Source of the DNA: Saturnia japonica
Taxonomy: Eukaryota > Arthropoda > Insecta > Lepidoptera > Saturniidae
Direction of reading: 5' to 3'
NCBI GenBank assembly: GCA_033032175.1
Contig: CM065331.1
Span: 10,912,370-10,976,369, forward strand
DNA: 64,000 bases
The notes under the pieces are model-generated. The model did no database searches. It was not told the origin of the DNA and saw only the letters and a list, made by a program, of their open reading frames with translations. Of the stretch, positions 58,106-64,000 are shown in pieces. The position numbers and the translations under genes are program-made. Positions within the stretch are counted from its first letter, which is position 1, and every line of letters starts with the position of its first letter.

Positions 58106-58390
58106 TTACACATTTTCATTTTCTTCCTCTCGTTCTCGCCTTCCCGACAATCGCAAACGCATCCTTCTAATAAATTCAGACTGAACTCGTTTTTCTATCC
58201 ATTTTTTCTGCTTCTTCTTCATGAGTTTCAGTAATGCAATGATGATTCCAAGGACAACAATAGCCATGATCGACGCTAGTAAAATATTGTTTATTTTCAC
58301 GTGGGATTCTGTTGAAGTATTACTTCCTTCCGAAGCATTTTGTGCAATAATAACCTCCTTGTCCTCAGTCTTGAAATGAGATTTACCCAT
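58106..58390 (-). CDS. Small single-pass membrane protein ORF upstream of gag
   Basis: An intact 94-codon frame starts at an ATG (58390) with MGKSHFKTEDKEVIIAQNAS. A hydrophilic segment of about 40 residues has two N-glycosylation sequons (NAS, NTS). A hydrophobic helix (ILLASIMAIVVLGIIIALL) and a strongly basic tail (KKKQKKWIEKR and then Arg/Glu-rich) follow. Charges predict N-outside, C-inside topology without a cleaved signal peptide. It lies between the 5' LTR and gag on the same strand, where gypsy elements normally have only a leader. The MG start could also permit myristoylation. Not recognised; it may be an env remnant or an accessory gene. Confidence 0.55.
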   Translation of the reverse strand: MGKSHFKTEDKEVIIAQNASEGSNTSTESHVKINNILLASIMAIVVLGIIIALLKLMKKKQKKWIEKRVQSEFIRRMRLRLSGRREREEENENV

Positions 58391-58547
58391 CGTTGAAAAG
58401 TTGCACTTAGTTTTTATGGTAGTCAAAACTTCATTGTTACAAAGTCTTTATAACTTTTATATATTAAAAGTCCAACTTGTGAGCACAAAGGCACACAGGA
58501 ATCTGCTGAGTCCGCTCGCAGCTCGAAACCCGACCGCGAAGCGGCGC

Positions 58548-58567
58548 TTGCGCTGGCAGGGTCGCCA
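58548..58567 (-). promoter_or_regulatory. Primer-binding site of the gypsy-type element
   Basis: Directly inside the 5' LTR the minus strand reads TGGCGACCCTGCCAGC. The TGG after the LTR end is the usual start of a tRNA-complementary site; the first eight bases (TGGCGACC) fit the 3' end of some arginine tRNAs. The primer identity is tentative. Confidence 0.5.
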
Positions 58568-58675
58568 TGCAGTGTGCGGGTTGCGGGAGGCGATAAATGA
58601 GTATAAACACGTGTACGTTTGACAAATGGTTTATTACGACTGACTTACAATTAATACATATCTTACACCACTACA
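58568..58675 (-). repeat. Right (5') LTR of the gypsy-type element, 108 bp
   Basis: This is the partner of 52995-53102. Its outer end (58675) is exactly where the SecA-type locus is cut; the last codon and TAG of that locus are made partly of LTR bases. Confidence 0.82.
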
Positions 58676-59318
58676 TAACATTGAGAGTTTCTTTTTTCAA
58701 ATCGTTTGGGTTCTTGCCTGTTTGCTCGGCTATAACATTGAATAAACACATATTATCAGAGTCACCTTTACGGAAAGGTTCACGTTTACCTTTCAATATG
58801 AAATGTCCAATGTCAGACCCGCCTTCTGGAGCATGATATTGAATTTGGAGTGGTTTAGATTTCTTGGCATCTCCAATTGTGTATTTATGTCTGCCCTGCT
58901 CGTCATAAACTTCAATAGGATGATCGGTAACAGCACTGATTGCGCCTAAGTGTATTAGTCCTGCTGGACCTCCTTTATGTAGGTCGTCTATTATCTTATC
59001 AACTTTTTCTATTTCTTTATTACTAAGTACTGGTTTTAGATTATTTTTAGAGTACGCTCTATTTTGGATATGTATAATATTTTTGTTAGCCCTGTAAGTT
59101 TCCATTTCGTCATCCAAACATTTAGCAACTTTTGATGATAATTTGTCAATTGTGTAATTTGCACCCATTTGAACTACTGGCATCACAATTTTTCCTTTTA
59201 AAATCTCTATCATATTATTCGATACCATTCCAGCTATCTCACTTGAAAGATTGCTTGTAGATTGAGGCTTTTTGTCTAGCTTTATTTGCTCCTCTGCGTG
59301 GTCAGCTTTTGATAAGTC
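58671..59318 (-). pseudogene. OTU-like cysteine-protease-type domain with His before Cys, truncated
   Basis: The last segment of the SecA-type locus reads toward the LTR. It contains GGPAGLIHLGAISAVTDHPI, an EVYDEQGRH turn, GGSDIGHFILKG and then GDSDNMCLFNVIAEQTGKNP. The D-x-x-CLF-x-x-IA block resembles the catalytic-Cys helix of OTU deubiquitinases, and GHF resembles their catalytic His, but His precedes Cys here, the reverse of standard OTU order. The domain ends about 12 residues after this block at the LTR edge. It is shifted by one frame relative to the preceding segment near 59300-59320. In related modular proteins such domains act on host ubiquitin; that role is only inferred. Confidence 0.6.
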
Positions 59319-60456
59319 TTATGTCATTTTCGGTATGTTTAAATTCATCATTATGCTGATATACTTCATTTGCAGTTTCCTCTGACTGCGACGTGCTTTT
59401 TTGTCCAATATCATTGTTATCTACTTTTATTTCAACGTTTATGCTATTAATCTTATTCAGAAGTTTACCAATGAAATTAGAAGTGAATGTTGCTAACTCA
59501 TACACACCTATAAACTCCGTACATACTTGTCTAGTTAAAGTTAGACCTTTGTTATCTGCAACACGAGTAGCTATTGTCGTCGCTATTGTTCTTAGTTTAG
59601 AATATTCTTCAGGGGTTAAAAGTTTCTGCGCTATGCCTCTTATTTTATTTTCATAATTGTGATTACCATTTTCAACATCTAATTGTAACATCTTATCTAC
59701 TTTAGAGTTCTTAAGTAAAGCTTCTTGAATAGGTTCTCTAACTTTGTCTATTATAATCTCTTCTATCATCGGTAATATCTTTTTATCAATGCCGTAAGCA
59801 ACTAAGTTGGTTAATATTTCCTTAGCTACACCTTTTCCCATATCAAGACCAATTTTTTTGGCTACGAGCTTCCATCCTTCTTTTGTAGTTTGTGTTAGAC
59901 ATCTGGCACCACTTGTGACAACATTTTTAGCTCCTGCGTAAGCCGTTTTTGCTGCATCTTTGATTGCTTTGAATCCAGCACACACTACAGATACTGCTAT
60001 ACTTAATACTTTCTTTAATGCCCATGTCGCCCAATCAAAATTTCGATTAATGATGCCATCTTTTATGGCCGTTATGATATCACTGATTCCTTCACTTATA
60101 AGTCCCATACCAATCGATGATCCGGCACCTAGTGTAAATATGGTCAAAGCAGGTCCAATAACTAATTGTGCCAATCCAATGCAGAGTAAACTTATCACAG
60201 CAGACCAATCAATGGGCTTAATTTCAGTGACCTTAAATCCTTCCAACCAACCGTTCCTTTTCAATTCTTGCAGCTCCTGTTTATGTGATTCCAAATCAGA
60301 GCTTGGTATGAAATCTTTTCCGATGGAATCTACACGTACATTAAAACCTTTAAGTTTTGCTCTTACTATCGTTCCAGTTTCTTTTTTATATATATTTAGC
60401 TCTTTCAATCTTTCTTCCAATTTTCTTTTAACATCTGGTTCCAAGTCAGTATTTTT
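59302..60456 (-). pseudogene. Hydrophobic, helix-rich segment of the SecA-type locus (toxin-like module)
   Basis: About 380 codons follow an in-frame TGA. After a charged start (KRKLEERLKELNIYKKET) comes a long hydrophobic region with two predicted membrane-active helices (LCIGLAQLVIGPALTIFTL and LSIAVSVVCAGFKAI). Between them is IGMGLISEGISDIITAIKDG. Amphipathic helices and a Ser/Gln/Glu-rich end follow. From memory, this kind of module occurs with SecA, TPR and OTU parts in large arthropod and Rickettsiales-associated proteins related to the latrotoxin C-terminal domain. The assignment is tentative and no activity is implied. Confidence 0.5.
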
Positions 60457-60912
60457 TCATTCTTCTTCAATTAGATTTGTTTGCTCGTTGAGTGCTTTTA
60501 CATCTGGACCGATTGCAAGATCTATAGTATTTTTTATAAGGTTGTAGAGATTTAACTTGTGGCTTACTTGTTCTGAAAATACTTCACCTTTCGATGCAGT
60601 TTGTAACAAATGCAAGGCATATTCTTTTTCATCTATAAGTTTCCTGGTTTTTTCTAGATCTCTGATTGCCTCATTGATGAAATGCTCATGTTTTTTAATA
60701 TCGCTTCCGTATTTCGCTAAATAAGAGCGAGCGCGATTGTAATATGCATATTCAGAAAAATTATGATCTAAAATAATAGCTCGGTCATATTCTCTAAAAG
60801 CTCTATCGTATTCTTTCTTGGCAAGATATTTATTGCCAAGGTTTATATGCATACAAGGATTTTTTATTAAACAGTTGTTTTGATAATCATGTAATATTTT
60901 TTTTTGAATGTC
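60457..60912 (-). pseudogene. TPR segment of the SecA-type locus
   Basis: The frame contains INLGNKYLAKKEYDRAFREY and ILDHNFSEYAYYNRARSYLA, two tetratricopeptide-like helical hairpins, then a helical stretch to LNEQTNLIEEE. Such repeats bind partner proteins. It is one frame off from the SecA part, with the change at a run of nine T (60897-60905), and ends at a TGA (60457-60459). The next segment continues in the same frame, so the TGA is a point disruption. Confidence 0.75.
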
Positions 60913-61982
60913 TCAAATTGTTCATGTACATCTTTTTCGATGCCATTATGTTTTGTATTCATTACCAACCAAATTGCAAAGCGTTCCTCAGGAGCAGTAT
61001 GGTTTGTTTTTTGTAAGTCATCATCGGATTCTACAATTTTATCCAAAAGTTTACAGAAACTACGAAAAATTTGATCTTTTGTTTTAATTTCTTTAACTGT
61101 CTCTGAAGCTAGGGACATGGTGATTGCTTCTTTTTTATTTCGCAAAGCCCTTATAGCCTTTATGTTATCAAATCCTTGAGGACTATTGATGACTAATTGA
61201 CTAGTGCCTTTATTACCTTTTCTGGAAGTTCTGCCTATATTTTGTTGCTCCACCCTGAAATTTAACGGCAAAAATGTAAGGCATACATGCAATCCGCCAT
61301 TTTCTTCGACGTTTTTACCTAGCTTGACATCAGTGCCTCTACCAGCAATATTTGTTGTTATTATTACTTCCCCTGATTTCAAAGGTTTCTCTAAAATTTC
61401 AGAATCGTAATCTGTTTTTACAAGTTTTACTTTCGAACTCTCGTAATTGAATTTATTCAGAAATACATCACTAAGTTCTTCAGTTTCTCGTATATATTTC
61501 ATAATGATCAATGCAGCTTGACCATAACTCAGTTTTCTGATACAGCTCTTAGCTATTTCTTCGTACCTGTTTTCATTATTATTTATCATAATGGGTTTTA
61601 AGTTTTTATGTTGTTTCAATTTGAAAGGTGGTATGACTACAGAGTCCACATTGTAAGAATTTTGTAAAAATGATTTGGTTTCTGAACTTCCTAAAGTCCC
61701 TGTTAATCCATACAGTTTTGAAACATACCTAGTAAAAAGTCCAATGTTTGACATGAAGTTAGTTGTGAAATTTTCCGGTTGAACTCTGGCTCCATGTTTT
61801 ATTTCAAGAAACTGATGTAAACCAGCCGACCACTGAGAGTTAAGCTTTAATGCACCTGTGTTATCTGCATCCACAATTATAATTTTGTTATTTTTTATAA
61901 TATAATCTTCGTTTTTTACATATTGAAACATTGCACTTATTGCATTTGATATCCATTTCTTCAACTGGACTTTACAAATTAT
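60867..61982 (-). pseudogene. SecA-type ATPase, second half (second helicase domain)
   Basis: This follows the N-terminal half in the same frame after an in-frame TAA. It has QWSAGLHQFLEIKHGARVQ with a PENFT block, LYGLTGTLGSSETKSFLQ, TTNIAGRGTDVKLG, and a GGLHV block leading to QQNIGRTSRKGNKGTSQLVI. These correspond one-to-one with motifs of bacterial SecA (motifs IV-VI, arginine fingers in GRTSRKG). The C-terminal wing and zinc tail of bacterial SecA are absent. The frame breaks into the TPR segment at a poly-T run. Confidence 0.88.
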
Positions 61983-64000
61983 TTATCTTAAATGGTTTGG
62001 TATTTTGACCTCGGGGTAGCCTTCTTCTATGTGTTTGCAGTGTTCAACGTCTCGAATCAACTTTCGTAAGTGACTTTCTGTGCATTTCATTATAAAATTT
62101 CTTTTCGATTCTTTAATTTCCACCTCTTCAACAGAGGTTCTAGGTTTTACATACCCATCGTCATTTAATGGAGTCTCTTGTACCAAATAATATGTTTTTC
62201 CGTCCTTTTCAATCAAAGATCGAGCAGCTTCATTCACTTGTATATAAATAGCTGCAAGCAAAACTTCTAAATAATCCATTGCAGGCATGTCTCTGACGAT
62301 ATGTAAGATCGAATTGTTGCCATCTATTAGCATGTTGTCTACTTCATCGACTATAGCAATATCAAACTTACGGTTTTTTCTTACTCCCGTTTTTCTGAAT
62401 TCATGGAGAAGTACATCACGTTGAAATGAATTGTTCGTACCATAAATCACATCTTTGTCATAGTCGGAATTATATTCAATGTTATGTGTGATTGTTATAT
62501 TTAAAACAGTATAGAAGTATTCATAATCTTTTGATTGGGGGACTGCTAATAAGGGTGAGCTTGTGTAAACATCTACAGTATGACCTTTCAAGACATTATA
62601 AGCGGCTAATACTGCAATTATGAGAGTCTTACCTTCGCCAGTATTGATTTGACTCAGTCTTCCTTTTCCTTTGTCAGATTTTATCATCAAAATCACAGAC
62701 ATGAGTTGAATGTGCCGAGGTTGAAGGTTTACAGTCCTTTTAGCTGCAGCTTTAATAACTGCTAGTATTTCTTCATCGGGAATTGTATTCGTATTTTCCT
62801 GACACCTAGCCAGTTCACCCCACTTCCTGATTTGTTTTTCATCCCAACTATTTATTGGACCTTCCTCGGGAAAAAGGGCAGATGGTTGTTTATAACAAAA
62901 CTGCACTTTATCAAACACATCGACGACAACGTCTGTCACTCCTGGAAGGAATTGTTCTATCTCATCGAGCAGTTGATCTACTGTTTTTTCATAAGAACCT
63001 GGAAAATATTTCTGAACAACGTATTCGTGAAGTTCAAGATCAAAATTCGTAAAACTTAATCGCGAAAAAAGTGCTTCTAGTTCTTCTACTTCAAACATAA
63101 TTTCGTAGTCTTCAATAATGTCAAGTGCTTTGATGAGTTGAATAATCTTTTCTGGACACATCAATTGTGAGATCAACGTGCCCACTAATTTAATAATGCG
63201 ATCTGAAAGTTCCCTGCAATTGAACATTACTCTAGCTATTGAGCAGTTCAAGTTATACAATAGGTCATAACATTCCGAACTGGAGCGGAACCAACAATCT
63301 GAATTGTTATACGTACACCAAACTGTAAATTGCGACAATAAAGGTAAATTCTTGGAAACGTTACTCTGCAACTGTAGATATTTTTTATAAGATGGAAATT
63401 TAATCGTAATTATTTGCTTTACTATCTCAAATGCTATGTCGTACTTCCATTTCAGGAAAGATTCTTTTGGCTTCAGCTTTAGAAGAACTTTGATTTGTTT
63501 TTTCATGTCCATTAAACTGAGTTCTAGTAATCGTTTTAAGTCATTCAGTTCATTCGGTGTTTTACTCATTAAAATGTACAGTACATCCCAAGGATACTTA
63601 GAAAAGGATTTAAGATCAATATTATTAACAGTATCATCGAACAGCTTAACATACTCAGAGAGCTTATTCGTTTTAATTTCTTCTATTTTATTTTGAAGTA
63701 ACGGAAAGTTATTAAACAGCATCTGTCTAATTTCAGGATTGCGTTGTATCAGACAAAGAAGATCATCAAAAAAATAAACGTTAACTTCACAACTTCTCAT
63801 ATTGAATAGAACAACATCTAATACGTCTTCTATGAGATATATACTATCTGTATTGTAGTTGGTTAGTTCTAGTTTATTCATTTTGTCTGTTAGATTTTCT
63901 CTTGTGTTAAAATCAACGTCCCAAGCACTAAACAGTGAATATGTAAGCATTTCTTTTCGCCATTCGGGCGGCTCAAAGTTTTCAAAAATTGAGAATTCCA
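61983..64000 (-). pseudogene. SecA-type ATPase, first half; runs off the window
   Basis: The open frame extends past base 64000, so the start is not in the window. The first 400 or so residues from 63950 are helical and unrecognised. Then come RHIQLMSVILM (SecA Q-motif region), INTGEGKTLIIAVLAAYNVL (Walker A), VYTSSPLLA, VIYGTNNSFQRDVLLHE (SecA YGTNN-x-F signature) and FDIAIVDEVDNMLIDGNN (Walker B, DEVD). It has no introns in 2 kb and AT-rich codons like its surroundings. A TAA at 61983-61985 separates it from the second half. SecA pushes proteins through the bacterial membrane; no such role is known in insect nuclei, so lateral transfer is likely. Confidence 0.88.

Noticed and set aside
58671..64000. 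Simple bacterial contamination
   Set aside because: The locus joins an insect gypsy-type LTR without a gap, has no bacterial operon neighbours in view and carries pseudogene-like breaks. Raw-read confirmation of the junction is still the decisive test.

Overview
The window is nuclear DNA of an insect, almost certainly a moth or butterfly. It is AT-rich, with spliced genes (GT/AG introns), TATA-box promoters and AATAAA signals. It is dense in lepidopteran-type repeats: tRNA-derived SINEs, Tc1/mariner and hAT transposons, jockey- and R1-like LINEs, and dispersed repeats with short terminal phrases such as CTAGCTGACCCGCGCAACTTC. The firmest host gene is ribosomal protein S21 on the minus strand, rebuilt from three coding exons that give the expected 83 residues.

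Layout. 0-15.2 kb holds scattered exons of an unidentified plus-strand gene rich in Arg, Ser and Pro, with a mariner relic, a DD41D mariner-type element and a Tc1-like relic between them. 16-19.6 kb holds two related genes for tiny secreted Cys/Lys/Pro-rich peptides, separated by a transposon with ~455-bp inverted arms around the C-terminal piece of a cysteine-cluster protein. 20.2-26 kb holds a second long-inverted-repeat element, SINEs and RpS21. 27.9-31.3 kb is an LTR-like insertion and a 167-bp tandem array of about 18 units. 32.4-37.2 kb is a triple nest: a DD41D element inside a dead hAT element inside a LINE 3' end.

38-48.6 kb holds two two-exon genes with TATA boxes for secreted low-complexity proteins (a PEVPKT repeat protein and a 410-aa Pro/Ala/Ser/Glu repeat protein), with a young 5'-truncated jockey-like LINE between them. 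49-58.7 kb is a rearranged R1-like LINE followed by a decayed Ty3/gypsy-type retroelement with 108-bp LTRs and an unusual membrane-protein ORF ahead of gag.

58.7-64 kb, running off the right edge, is the most unusual locus: an intronless minus-strand coding region for a SecA-type ATPase, followed by a TPR segment, a long hydrophobic segment resembling those of large modular toxin-like proteins, and an OTU-like domain whose His and Cys motifs appear in swapped order. It is broken by two in-frame stops and two one-base shifts and is cut exactly at the edge of the retroelement LTR. SecA is a bacterial protein-export motor, so its presence here suggests an old lateral transfer from a bacterium, perhaps an endosymbiont or its phage, now decaying.

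The four small secreted-protein genes share a short first exon or start, a signal peptide and, for three of them, a TATA box about 70-105 bp upstream of the ATG; they may be co-expressed products of a secretory tissue, but their function is not known from sequence.
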